Shown in pieces: positions 7,811-15,471 of a stretch of DNA of 42,450 nucleotides. Every line of letters starts with the position of its first letter. Position 1 is the stretch's first letter. Position numbers and translations under genes: made by a program. The notes beneath the pieces were generated by a model, which saw nothing but the letters and a program-made list of their open reading frames with translations, was not told the DNA's origin and searched no databases. Source of the DNA: JADHLN01 sp965658435 (GTDB lineage: Bacteria; Pseudomonadota; Alphaproteobacteria; Rickettsiales; JABIRX01). Where the stretch lies: positions 1 to 42,450 of the forward strand of contig CBFHSE010000008.1 of the NCBI GenBank assembly GCA_965658435.1. The letters run 5' to 3'.

Positions 7811-9139
7811 TTAATTATCATAAATTTTTTTGAATTGCTCCATAGTAACTTCTTTTTCTTTAGGAGCTGATTTTTCTATTATGTAATTAACCGCTTTTTC
7901 TTCAATTATAGGCCCTTTTAAATGCTCTAACATTTGAGGATTTCCTTGATAAAACTTCATAATATCCTCAGGATTGCCAGGATAATTAGCAAATTGAGCT
8001 TGCATAGATTCTCTAAGCTCTTTTTCAGAAACTGAAATTTTTTGCTTTTCTGCAATATCAGATAAAATCAATCCAGATTTAACTCTTCTTTTAGCGATTT
8101 TTAAATTATCTTTTTTTGCTTTGTCAAAATCTTTAGATTTTTCTTTTTCAGCTTCTTCTTCAGACTTTAAATTATTATCTCTTAAAAATTGTTGGTTTAA
8201 TATATTGAACTCTTCATTAACCATTGATTGCGGCAAATCAATTTTAACTGATGATTCAATATGATCAAATAATTCTTTTTTATATTGATTTTTTGCCTGA
8301 TCAGCAAAATATTTACTAATATTTTCTTTAATTTTACTCTTTAAGTCAGCAATATCTTTTGCTCCATGCTTTTTAGCAAATTCTCCATTTAACTCAGCTT
8401 TAACTGGCTCTAGAACTTCTTTTACTTTAACTTTAAATTCAGCTTTTTTACCTTTAAGCTCTTCTGAATGATATTCTTTTGGGAAAGTAACTTTTACTAA
8501 TTTTTCATCACCTGCTTTAGAACCAATTAACTGTTCTTCAAAATTATCTATGAAGCTCTTACTTCCTAGAACTAATTTATGATTATCCGCTTTTCCGCCA
8601 GCAAATTCTTTACCATCAACAGAACCAACATAATCAATTAAAACTGCTTGGTTCTTTTTTGCCTGTTCTTTATCAGCTAATTTTTTAAAATCTTGTTGCT
8701 GGCTTTGCATTACCTCTAATTGCTTAGTAACTTCTGATTCAGGTACAATAACTTTATATTTTTCAATTTTTAATTTTGCATAATCCAATTCTTTAATAGC
8801 TGGAATAGATTCAAATTTTAAATCAAAGACTAAATCATCTCCTGCTTTATATTCTTTTACATCAATATCTGGCTTGGAAGCTATTCTTAATTTTTCTTCT
8901 TCAAATAATTTCTTACTTGATGCTTGAATCTCCTCATTTATTATTTCCTCAGTAATAGAAGCTCCAAATCTTTGCTCTAAATAATTAGTAGGAACTTTAC
9001 CTGGTCTAAAACCTGGAAGTTTAGCTTGCTTTTGCAAATCAATTAACTTTGCATTAAATTTCTCAGTTATTTCTTTAGCCGCTATTTTTATGGTAAAGCT
9101 AAGCTCTAAACCATTTTCTTTCTTATCAGTAACTTGCAT
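7811..9139 (-). CDS. tig: trigger factor
   Basis: Ribosome-bound chaperone and peptidyl-prolyl isomerase that meets nascent chains at the exit tunnel, where it docks on L23 and L29 (both encoded in this window). It has 442 residues. The ribosome-binding signature appears as GFRPGKVP near residue 43, then the FKBP-like domain (about 150-240, with VDYVGSVDGKEF), then the helical C-terminal domain. The start codon is only 23 nt after tRNA-Leu(UAG) on the same strand, leaving no space for its own promoter, so expression from the tRNA promoter is likely. No strong Shine-Dalgarno sequence is visible. Confidence 0.97.
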   Translation of the reverse strand: MQVTDKKENGLELSFTIKIAAKEITEKFNAKLIDLQKQAKLPGFRPGKVPTNYLEQRFGASITEEIINEEIQASSKKLFEEEKLRIASKPDIDVKEYKAGDDLVFDLKFESIPAIKELDYAKLKIEKYKVIVPESEVTKQLEVMQSQQQDFKKLADKEQAKKNQAVLIDYVGSVDGKEFAGGKADNHKLVLGSKSFIDNFEEQLIGSKAGDEKLVKVTFPKEYHSEELKGKKAEFKVKVKEVLEPVKAELNGEFAKKHGAKDIADLKSKIKENISKYFADQAKNQYKKELFDHIESSVKIDLPQSMVNEEFNILNQQFLRDNNLKSEEEAEKEKSKDFDKAKKDNLKIAKRRVKSGLILSDIAEKQKISVSEKELRESMQAQFANYPGNPEDIMKFYQGNPQMLEHLKGPIIEEKAVNYIIEKSAPKEKEVTMEQFKKIYDN

Positions 9140-9162
9140 TCTATATTTTATTTAAATTTAAT

Positions 9163-9247
9163 TGGTGCGGATGAAGGGACTTGAACCCCCACGCCTTGCG
9201 GCACTAGATCCTAAGTCTAGCGCGTCTACCAATTCCGCCACATCCGC
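9163..9247 (-). tRNA. tRNA-Leu (TAG)
   Basis: Class II tRNA of 85 nt on the minus strand. The acceptor stem GCGGATG pairs with CATCCGC, the anticodon TAG is at 9211-9213, a long variable arm is present, the T loop is TTCAAGT and CCA is encoded (9163-9165). It heads the tig-clpP-clpX-lon group. Confidence 0.97.
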
Positions 9248-9262
9248 AAAAAATCAGAGGGT

Positions 9263-9292
9263 TATATAAACGTTTTTTATCCTATAAATCAA
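9263..9292 (-). promoter_or_regulatory. promoter of tRNA-Leu(UAG), probably also driving tig
   Basis: On the minus strand TTGATT (9287-9292) is followed after 18 bp by TATATA (9263-9268). Predicted initiation is about 9 nt before the mature tRNA. It is the only plausible promoter ahead of tig. Confidence 0.5.
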
Positions 9293-9335
9293 GTAAAATA
9301 TAGTAATATCTTAAAAATCAAAAATATTTGTTAGT

Positions 9336-9350
9336 TATAATCTTTATAAT
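9336..9350 (+). promoter_or_regulatory. tandem TATAAT boxes before the S49 peptidase gene
   Basis: Two perfect TATAAT hexamers lie at 9336-9341 and 9345-9350. Neither has a good -35 partner at 16-18 bp. Initiation from them would fall at about 9348-9358, at or after the TTG codon at 9350. This favours the downstream ATG at 9404 as the true start of the peptidase. Confidence 0.35.
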
Positions 9351-9403
9351 TGACAGAAAAGCTTATTAAATTTACTAACTCAAGCCAAATTAAATTGCTG
9401 ATT

Positions 9404-10210
9404 ATGAAAATTTTTAAATCTAAAAAAGCCACAATTGCTGTTATAAAGCTTCAAGGAGTTATTGGTAAGGTAGGATTATCAAAAGGACTCACTATAGATA
9501 GCATTAAGCATATAGAAAAAATTAAAAAATTCAAAAAGTTAGACGCTATTATTCTTTTAATAAATTCACCAGGAGGATCACCAGTACAATCCGAAATGAT
9601 TGCCAAAAAAATAACCTCTCTTACAATAAAAAAAGATGGTAGCAAAATACCTATTTACAGCTTCTGTGAAGATGTTGCAGCTAGCGGAGGTTACTGGCTG
9701 GCTTGCATTGGAGATGAAATATATAGCTCTAGCTCTTCTATAATAGGGAGCATTGGAGTTATTTCGCAAGGCTTTGGCTTTGTTGATGCTATAAAAAAAC
9801 TAGGTATTGAAAGAAGAGTTTATACTCAAGGAGAAAATAAATCTGTTCTTGATCCATTTAGCAAAACAAAAAAAGAAGATATAGAGATAATTAAAGAGAT
9901 ACAAGGTGATATACATCAAGAATTTATTAATTATGTAAAAAATAAACGTGGTAAAAAATTAAATGATAGCCAAGATGTTTTTACAGGGAAATTCTGGTCG
10001 GGAAATAAAGCTCTAGAATTAGGCTTAATTGATGGTATTGGTTATTATGAAGAAATTATCAAAGAAAAATTCGGTGAAAAAGTTGAATTCAAAGAATTAT
10101 CTGCAAAACAAGGATTTATTCAAAAAAAATTATCCGCAATGGTTGCTAATATAGCTAATAATTTTATAGTAGATGTTGCAGAAGCTAAAATGAACAGTAA
10201 ATATAAATAA
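9404..10210 (+). CDS. sppA: S49-family signal-peptide-peptidase-like serine protease (SppA/SohB type)
   Basis: Protease of the ClpP/crotonase fold that cleaves peptides at or in the membrane. The short bacterial form uses a Ser/Lys dyad. From the ATG at 9404 it has 268 residues: AVIKLQGVIG, then INSPGGS, AASGGYW with the likely nucleophilic Ser, and GENKSVLDPF with the likely general-base Lys. No N-terminal signal or transmembrane segment is evident. A TTG at 9350 would add 18 residues without family resemblance and lies at the predicted transcription start, so I prefer 9404. The next gene begins 6 nt after the stop. The exact substrate is not predictable. Confidence 0.88.
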   Translation: MKIFKSKKATIAVIKLQGVIGKVGLSKGLTIDSIKHIEKIKKFKKLDAIILLINSPGGSPVQSEMIAKKITSLTIKKDGSKIPIYSFCEDVAASGGYWLACIGDEIYSSSSSIIGSIGVISQGFGFVDAIKKLGIERRVYTQGENKSVLDPFSKTKKEDIEIIKEIQGDIHQEFINYVKNKRGKKLNDSQDVFTGKFWSGNKALELGLIDGIGYYEEIIKEKFGEKVEFKELSAKQGFIQKKLSAMVANIANNFIVDVAEAKMNSKYK

Positions 10211-10216
10211 GAAAAA

Positions 10217-11140
10217 ATGAAAGTTACAAAAAAAGTTAGATCAATTTTAGATTGGTACCAAGCTGATAATCCAGGTACAAAAAGAAATTTATGCAATATT
10301 TTAATGGCAGGAAAATTAGGGGGAACTGGAAAAATGGTTATTCTTCCTGTTGATCAAGGTTTTGAACATGGGCCAGCAAGAAGCTTTGCTGCAAACCCTG
10401 CTGCTTATGATCCAGAATATCATTTTAAACTTGCAATTGATGCAGGACTTAATGCCTATGCTGCTCCTCTTGGTATGATTGAATTTGCAGCAGATAAATA
10501 TGCGGGCTCAATTCCATTAATATTAAAAGTTAATAGCTCAAATTCATTAGCAAGAGATAAAGACGCCCCGCATCAATCTCTTACAGCATCAGTAGAAGAT
10601 GCAATTCGCTTGGGTTGCTCTGCAATTGGTTTTACAATATACCCTGGTTCAGATGCACAATTTGATATGATTGAAGAGATAAAAGAACTAACTTTAGAAG
10701 CAAAATCTCATGGTTTAGCTGTTGTTGTGTGGTCTTATCCTCGTGGAGGCGACATTAGTAAAGATGGCGAAACTGCCATTGATATTTGCGCATATGCGGC
10801 ACATATGGCAGCTTTAATTGGGGCTCACATTATCAAAGTTAAACCTCCTACTGAACATTTAGAGTTAGAGGCTGCTAAAAAAGTATATTTAGAACAAAAC
10901 ATAAATATTAAAACTCTTTCAGACCGTATTGCTCATGTTAAAGAGAGCTGTTTTAATGGTAAAAGAATAGTTATATTTTCTGGTGGAGCATCTAAGGGTC
11001 TAGAATCATTATATGATGAAGTAAAACATATTCATTTAGGAGGAGGAAATGGCTCAATAATTGGCAGAAACTGCTTTCAAAGAGAAAGAGATGACGCTCT
11101 AAATATGCTTAATAAAATAATAGATATTTATAAATCTTAG
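10217..11140 (+). CDS. fbaB: class I fructose-bisphosphate aldolase (DhnA/FbaB type)
   Basis: Schiff-base aldolase interconverting fructose 1,6-bisphosphate with dihydroxyacetone phosphate and glyceraldehyde 3-phosphate, in the cytoplasm. The 307-residue protein shows VILPVDQGFEHGP, PLILKVNSSNS, the active-site segment HIIKVKPPT with the probable Schiff-base lysine K207, and the phosphate-binding FSGGASKG. It belongs to the archaeal/DhnA lineage of class I aldolases, the kind I recall from Anaplasmataceae, where it probably serves gluconeogenesis. The start ATG follows the previous stop by 6 nt. Confidence 0.93.
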   Translation: MKVTKKVRSILDWYQADNPGTKRNLCNILMAGKLGGTGKMVILPVDQGFEHGPARSFAANPAAYDPEYHFKLAIDAGLNAYAAPLGMIEFAADKYAGSIPLILKVNSSNSLARDKDAPHQSLTASVEDAIRLGCSAIGFTIYPGSDAQFDMIEEIKELTLEAKSHGLAVVVWSYPRGGDISKDGETAIDICAYAAHMAALIGAHIIKVKPPTEHLELEAAKKVYLEQNINIKTLSDRIAHVKESCFNGKRIVIFSGGASKGLESLYDEVKHIHLGGGNGSIIGRNCFQRERDDALNMLNKIIDIYKS

Positions 11141-11145
11141 TAATT

Positions 11146-11769
11146 TTGACTGAAATATATCTAATCTCTCCAGAAAAAATTGAGTTAGGTGAATTTGCTA
11201 AAAACTTAGACAATATTTTCAAAGTTACTGGTGGTTGTGGAGCTTTCCAGTTAAGATTAAAAAATCACACTACCAATCATATCATAGAGGCAGCAAAAAA
11301 ATTACTGCCTATTTGCCATGATTATGGAGTACCTTTTATTATTAATGATTTTTGGGAGCTAGCAAGAGATCTGGATATTGATGGAATTCATATTGGCCAA
11401 GATGATTCCAATATCAAGGATTTAAGAAAGGAATTTTCAGATCAGAAGATAATTGGAGTAAGCTGCCAAAATTCAAAACATAATGCTATTATTGCCGCCG
11501 AGAATGGAGCTGATTATGTATCTTTTGGGGCTTTTTTTCCAACTAGCACCAAAAAAAATACTGTAAAAGCTGATTTAGATATTTTAAATTGGTGGAAAAA
11601 TACTACAAATATTCCTGTTGCAGCTATTGGCGGAATAAACTATAATAACATTAAGGATGTATTATATTGTGAACCAGATTTTATTTGTTTAATTTCAGCA
11701 ATCTGGTCAGATAGCAATCCAGGAGATAAATTAGGAGAATTTATGAAATTAACAGAAACTGATTTATAG
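11146..11769 (+). CDS. thiE: thiamine-phosphate synthase
   Basis: TIM-barrel enzyme that joins hydroxymethylpyrimidine diphosphate and thiazole phosphate to thiamine phosphate. Motifs appear in order: FQLRLK, PFIINDFWELA, GIHIGQDD, IIGVSCQNS, DYVSFGAFFPTSTK and VAAIGGI. Active-site Asn-Asp, Asp, Ser and Thr-Ser-Thr-Lys residues are kept, so activity is plausible. The start is TTG at 11146: the residues right after it (TEIYLISPEKI) match the family's first strand and no ATG lies nearby. Length (207 aa) is normal. No other thiamine gene is in the window. TenI, a non-catalytic relative, is the main alternative. Confidence 0.88.
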   Translation: MTEIYLISPEKIELGEFAKNLDNIFKVTGGCGAFQLRLKNHTTNHIIEAAKKLLPICHDYGVPFIINDFWELARDLDIDGIHIGQDDSNIKDLRKEFSDQKIIGVSCQNSKHNAIIAAENGADYVSFGAFFPTSTKKNTVKADLDILNWWKNTTNIPVAAIGGINYNNIKDVLYCEPDFICLISAIWSDSNPGDKLGEFMKLTETDL

Positions 11770-11778
11770 AGTAAGATA

Positions 11779-12243
11779 ATGAAAAAAATTCTATTTGTAT
11801 GCACTGGTAATATCTGTCGCTCTCCATCTACAGAAGGAGTATTTAGACATAAGTTAAAAAAATTAGGTATATTACAAAAATTTATAATTGATTCAGCAGC
11901 TCTTTACGCCTATCATGTTGGAGAACTTCCTGATTATAGGGCAATTAATGAAGCAGAAAGACGAGGTGTAAATTTAAGCGAAATTCATGCAAGACAAGTA
12001 ATATTAGATGATTTTTACGAATATGACTTGATATTAGGTATGACCAATGAACATATAAACTTTCTTGAAGCTAAAAAGCCTCAAGATTCTAACGCCGAAA
12101 TTGATTTATTTTTAAGATATGCAGGTAATTCTAAAGAAGATGAACTTAGCGACCCATATTACGGAGGTGAAGAAAGTTTTAAAACTATGTTCGACCAAAT
12201 AGAAATGGCTTGCGATGAAATTATTACCAAAATAACTTCATAA
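11779..12243 (+). CDS. low-molecular-weight protein-tyrosine phosphatase
   Basis: Cytoplasmic phosphatase of the arsenate-reductase-like fold. The P-loop CTGNICRS has nucleophile Cys8 and Arg14, and the general acid Asp125 sits in DPYYGG. The 154-residue length is standard. The segment after the first helix reads DSAALYAYHVGE instead of the usual DSAGT-x-x-WHVG, a change near the substrate-specificity loop that may alter what it accepts. It lies 9 nt after thiE and ends just before the efp promoter. The substrate is unknown; some relatives act on tyrosine kinases of surface polysaccharide export, but none is seen here. Confidence 0.93.
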   Translation: MKKILFVCTGNICRSPSTEGVFRHKLKKLGILQKFIIDSAALYAYHVGELPDYRAINEAERRGVNLSEIHARQVILDDFYEYDLILGMTNEHINFLEAKKPQDSNAEIDLFLRYAGNSKEDELSDPYYGGEESFKTMFDQIEMACDEIITKITS

Positions 12244-12245
12244 TT

Positions 12246-12274
12246 TTGACATTAGATATCATATTAACTATGTT
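12246..12274 (+). promoter_or_regulatory. promoter of efp
   Basis: TTGACA (12246-12251), a 17-bp spacer, then TATGTT (12269-12274). Initiation would be near 12281. It is followed by a good Shine-Dalgarno sequence, AGAGG (12288-12292), 6 nt before the efp ATG. This gives efp and the genes after it an independent start inside the longer plus-strand run. Confidence 0.7.
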
Positions 12275-12298
12275 TTTTGATAAATTAAGAGGATCAAA

Positions 12299-12831
12299 AT
12301 GATTAATGCAAATTCCATAAGAGTTGGAAATATTATAAAATTTTCTGGAAAATTATGTGTAGTTGTTAAAACAATGCACACGCAACCAGGAAAAGGAGGA
12401 GCTTTTGTACANNNNNNNNNNATAGATCGGAGGACAAAATTGAAAAAGCTTTTCTTGAAGAGTTAGAATTGCAATTTTTATATCAAGATGGTGCAAGCTT
12501 TTATTTCATGAATAATGAAAATTACGAACAAATTCAACTTGAAAAAGATGTTATTACCGATGAACAACAAGCATTTCTTGAAGAAGGAGCAACAGTAAAA
12601 GGACAATTTTTTGAAGGAAATATTATTTCAGTTTCCTTACCAGAAAATATTCAAGTAGAAATCGAAACTACCGAATCAACAGTTAAAGGTCAAACAGCAG
12701 CTTCTTCATATAAGCCAGCTACCTTAACAAATGGCTTGAAAATTATGGTGCCGCCTTTTATTAATGAAGGAGATAAAGTATTAATTAAATCAACTGACCT
12801 CTCCTATTTAGAAAGAGTTAAAGGTGAATAG
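12299..12831 (+). CDS. efp: elongation factor P (interrupted by an assembly gap)
   Basis: Translation factor that binds between the P and E sites and relieves ribosome stalling at proline runs. The N-terminal part from ATG 12299 contains TQPGKGGAF with K32 at the position that is lysylated in other bacteria. Ten Ns (12412-12421) then break the frame. The sequence resumes with RSEDKIEKAFLEE, the expected next segment, and continues through all three beta-barrel domains to the end. By comparison with the family, about 15-17 residues are missing (around 45-50 nt), so the N-run is a placeholder shorter than the real gap. The gene itself is almost certainly intact. Its stop overlaps the next start by 8 nt. 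Confidence 0.93.
12412..12421. other. assembly gap (10 N)
   Basis: Ten undetermined bases inside efp. The reading frames on the two sides differ by a non-multiple of 3 if the gap is taken literally, so the true gap length is not 10. The sequence resumes with AGATCGGA at 12424-12431, identical to the first 8 bases of the common Illumina adapter. Confidence 0.97.
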
Positions 12832-13546
12832 CAAGCCAAGATTTTATAATATTTTAGCAAAAATAATTTTATCTGCAGAAGATCAAATCAACAGAGATTT
12901 AAATGAATTATCTCTTTTGCAATCATCAAAGAATCTACCTTATAATTTTGCTAATAAATTGCCTGAAATAATCAAAAAAACTATCCTATATAAAGCAGAA
13001 TATCTATTGCCTGATTATGGTATTATTTATAATAATTCAATTATAAAAGAGCCTGAAGAGAAAGATAATTTTATTATTATTAATATCTTACCTGAAGTTG
13101 AAAATTTACTTCGATCCATTCCATTTATAAGCTGCTCGGCATTTATAGCTGGTCTTGATAGCAAATTACAGGTAAAAAATATCGAAGCGTCTTTTATATT
13201 TTTACCAATTTTTAACAAAATTATCTGGGCCGATCAAGCCTTGGAGCAATCATTTTCTGAAAATCGTAAATTAAAAACAAGCCAGGTTATTGAAGTTGAG
13301 AGAGCCAATATTTGCAATAAAATTAATAATAATGGCATAAATTTAAAATCTTCTAATTATGAAATTTGTATGATAGCTGAAGCAAAACTAGATGTTTTTA
13401 TTGCTAAATATGAGAATGAACTAGATTTTAGAGCAGCAGAATTAATTGCAAATATGGCTGGAGCAATATCTTTTATTGATAGAAAAGATAAAATAGTCAA
13501 AATAGTAGCTAATAAGGATCTTTTTGAAAAATTAAAAAATGAGTAA
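12824..13546 (+). CDS. degenerate inositol-monophosphatase/SuhB-family protein, probably not a phosphatase
   Basis: A 240-residue protein aligning end to end with the IMPase/SuhB family. It keeps the helical N-terminus (MNSKPRFYNI), the region equivalent to NFxxGIPxFxxSIA (94-107), the FLPIFNKIIWAD segment and the C-terminal LDVFIA...LDFRAAELIANMAGA block. The metal-binding residues are mostly gone: the Glu-Glu site reads N70-N71 and the DPIDGT site reads N87-I-L-P-E-V92. The Asp of the WDxAA motif appears retained as D201. Phosphatase activity is therefore unlikely. The GTG start overlaps efp by 8 nt and the stop overlaps argC by 8 nt. As I recall, efp followed by suhB is also the order in Rickettsia. 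A structural or RNA-polymerase-binding role, known for E. coli SuhB, is a guess. Confidence 0.75.
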   Translation: MNSKPRFYNILAKIILSAEDQINRDLNELSLLQSSKNLPYNFANKLPEIIKKTILYKAEYLLPDYGIIYNNSIIKEPEEKDNFIIINILPEVENLLRSIPFISCSAFIAGLDSKLQVKNIEASFIFLPIFNKIIWADQALEQSFSENRKLKTSQVIEVERANICNKINNNGINLKSSNYEICMIAEAKLDVFIAKYENELDFRAAELIANMAGAISFIDRKDKIVKIVANKDLFEKLKNE

Positions 13547-14558
13547 AACTATATCAGTAGCTATAATTGGAGCATCAGGATATACAGCCAGTGAATTAAT
13601 TCGGCTTATTCATAACCACCCAAATATAAAAGTAAAATATCTTATAGGTAATAGTAAAGTAGGTAAGGATATTGAGGATATATACCCATATTTAAAATTT
13701 ACAGATTTACCTCCTATTCAAAATTTCCCTTCAATCGATTTTAATAATATCGAAATTGTTTTTATATGCTTACCGCATGGTGAAACTGTTAAAATCATAA
13801 ATAAAATACCAAAAAATATAAAAATAATAGATCTTTCATCTGACTTTAGAATTTCTAATAAGAATTTATATAAAGAATATTATAAAGAAAATTTAGATGA
13901 TAAATATCAAGGTGAGATAGCCTATGGTTTATCTGAAATTTATAAAGAAGATATAAAAAATAAAAGAATCATAGCGTGTCCCGGTTGCTATCCAACTGCT
14001 GCATTACTTCCATTAATACCTCTAATTAAAGATGGAATGATTTCTAGTAACGAAATTATCATTGATGCAAAAACAGGTATAAGTGGCGCTGGTCGTAAGG
14101 CTATCGAAAACAACTTATTTTGTGAAATAAATGAAAACCTTATTCCATATAATTTAAATTCTCATCGTCATTTAGCAGAATTAATTGAACAGTTAAAAAT
14201 AAAAAAATCTAATATTCAATTTACCCCGCAAATTATACCAACTTCTCGCGGTATAATCTCGAATATTTACGTTAAATCAGATAGTTCAGCGATTAAGTTA
14301 TCAGAATTTCTAACTAATTATTATAAGGATTCTTTTTTTATTAAAATAGTTAATGAAATACCTAAATTAAGAAATATTATAGCCACAAATTTTTGTGAGA
14401 TAGCTATATTTGATACTAACATTAATGGTAAAAAATTAATTATTAGCAATATAGACAATCTAACTAAAGGATCATCTGGGCAAGCTATCCAAAATTTTAA
14501 TATTATTTATAATTTTGAAATTAATACAGGACTTTTTAACTTAGCTACATATCCATAA
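13539..14558 (+). CDS. argC: N-acetyl-gamma-glutamyl-phosphate reductase
   Basis: Third enzyme of arginine biosynthesis: NADPH-dependent reduction of N-acetyl-glutamyl phosphate to the semialdehyde. GASGYT (11-16) is the NADP-binding loop and Cys150 in IIACPGCYPTA is the catalytic thiol. KTGISGAGRKA and HRHLAEL are further family signatures. At 339 residues it is a type 1 ArgC of normal length. ATG 13539 lies in the last bases of the SuhB-like gene. The partner enzyme argJ is about 26 kb away on the other strand, so the pathway is dispersed. Confidence 0.96.
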   Translation: MSKTISVAIIGASGYTASELIRLIHNHPNIKVKYLIGNSKVGKDIEDIYPYLKFTDLPPIQNFPSIDFNNIEIVFICLPHGETVKIINKIPKNIKIIDLSSDFRISNKNLYKEYYKENLDDKYQGEIAYGLSEIYKEDIKNKRIIACPGCYPTAALLPLIPLIKDGMISSNEIIIDAKTGISGAGRKAIENNLFCEINENLIPYNLNSHRHLAELIEQLKIKKSNIQFTPQIIPTSRGIISNIYVKSDSSAIKLSEFLTNYYKDSFFIKIVNEIPKLRNIIATNFCEIAIFDTNINGKKLIISNIDNLTKGSSGQAIQNFNIIYNFEINTGLFNLATYP

Positions 14559-15103
14559 TGAGTTTTACGCCTATTAAATATAGATCAATATTACCAAAAA
14601 TTTCTGATAAAGCTCTTATTGCCCCTAATGCAATTATCTCAGGAGATATAGAAATCATGGAAAATACAAATATCTGGTACAATGTAGTTATTAGAGGCGA
14701 TGTTGCTCCAATCAGAATTGGTAAAAATAGCAACATTCAAGATGGAACCATTATTCATGTAACAAGACCAAACCACCTTCAGAATAAAACAGATGAAAAT
14801 GGCGCTCCTACAATTATAGGAGATTATGTTACAATAGGACATATGGCAATGATACATGCATGCAAAATAGATTCAAACGCTTTTATAGGAATGAGCTCAG
14901 TAATTATGGATTTAGTTCATATAGAATCAGAGGCAATGATTGCTGCAGGAGCTGTAATTACTCCAAAGAAAATTATAAAAAGAGGAGAAATATGGGCTGG
15001 TAATCCAGGTAAATTTCTACGAAAAATGAGCGAAAGCGAGATAAGCTATATAACTAAATCTGCTGAAAATTACGTTGAGCTAGCTAAAGAATATTTTAGC
15101 TAA
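14558..15103 (+). CDS. gamma-carbonic-anhydrase-family protein (left-handed beta-helix)
   Basis: Trimeric left-handed beta-helix protein built of hexapeptide repeats. The three metal-binding histidines of gamma-carbonic anhydrases are present: H67 (DGTIIHV), H95 and H100 (GHMAMIH). The C-terminal helix follows IWAGNPGKFLRK. Its 181 residues match the YrdA/PaaY/CaiE group, some of which are carbonic anhydrases and some thioesterase-like or of unknown activity. The first base is shared with the argC stop (TAATG), suggesting coupled translation. It converges on rplQ with only 2 nt between the stop codons. Confidence 0.92.
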   Translation: MSFTPIKYRSILPKISDKALIAPNAIISGDIEIMENTNIWYNVVIRGDVAPIRIGKNSNIQDGTIIHVTRPNHLQNKTDENGAPTIIGDYVTIGHMAMIHACKIDSNAFIGMSSVIMDLVHIESEAMIAAGAVITPKKIIKRGEIWAGNPGKFLRKMSESEISYITKSAENYVELAKEYFS

Positions 15104-15105
15104 AT

Positions 15106-15462
15106 TTATTCAAGAATTTCTATAATTGCTTTTGGAGCATTATCCCCGTAGCGGTTACCAGTTTTTATAATTCTGGTATAACCTCCATTTCTATTAGCAT
15201 ATTTAGGGGAAATATTATCTATAAGGTTTTTTACAGATAATTCATTTCTTAATTTTGCTATTAAACTTCTTCTTGCATTTAAATCCGCTTTTTTTGCTAA
15301 TGTTATTAGCTTTTCAGCATAAGGACGTAATGCTTTAGCTTTTATTAAGGTAGTTTCAATTCTACCATGCTCAAATAAACTATTAGCCATATTAGATAAT
15401 AATGCTTTTCTGTGGCTTGAAGTTCTATTTAGTTTTTTATTAGATTTTGCTAAATGCTTCAT
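15106..15462 (-). CDS. rplQ: 50S ribosomal protein L17 (bL17)
   Basis: Large-subunit protein at the exit-tunnel side. It shows the signature N-terminus with LNRTSSHRKALLSNMANSL and KALRPYAEKLITLAK. At 118 residues it is a little shorter than the 127 of E. coli. It is the last gene of the long minus-strand translation cluster, after rpoA as in most bacteria. No intrinsic terminator follows; the convergent gene ends 2 nt away. Confidence 0.97.
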   Translation of the reverse strand: MKHLAKSNKKLNRTSSHRKALLSNMANSLFEHGRIETTLIKAKALRPYAEKLITLAKKADLNARRSLIAKLRNELSVKNLIDNISPKYANRNGGYTRIIKTGNRYGDNAPKAIIEILE

Positions 15463-15471
15463 AGTTATAAA

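Noticed and set aside
9350..9403. TTG at 9350 as start of the S49 peptidase
   Set aside because: The extra 18 residues have no family resemblance and the codon lies inside a TATAAT box, at or before the likely transcription start.
12422..12440. Adapter contamination after the N-run
   Set aside because: Only 8 bases match the adapter; the following sequence and the frame encode conserved EF-P residues, so the bases are genomic.
12824..13546. Calling the SuhB-like gene a pseudogene
   Set aside because: No stop or frameshift is present, both ends overlap neighbours precisely and the fold-defining hydrophobic pattern is kept; loss of catalytic residues alone does not make it a pseudogene.
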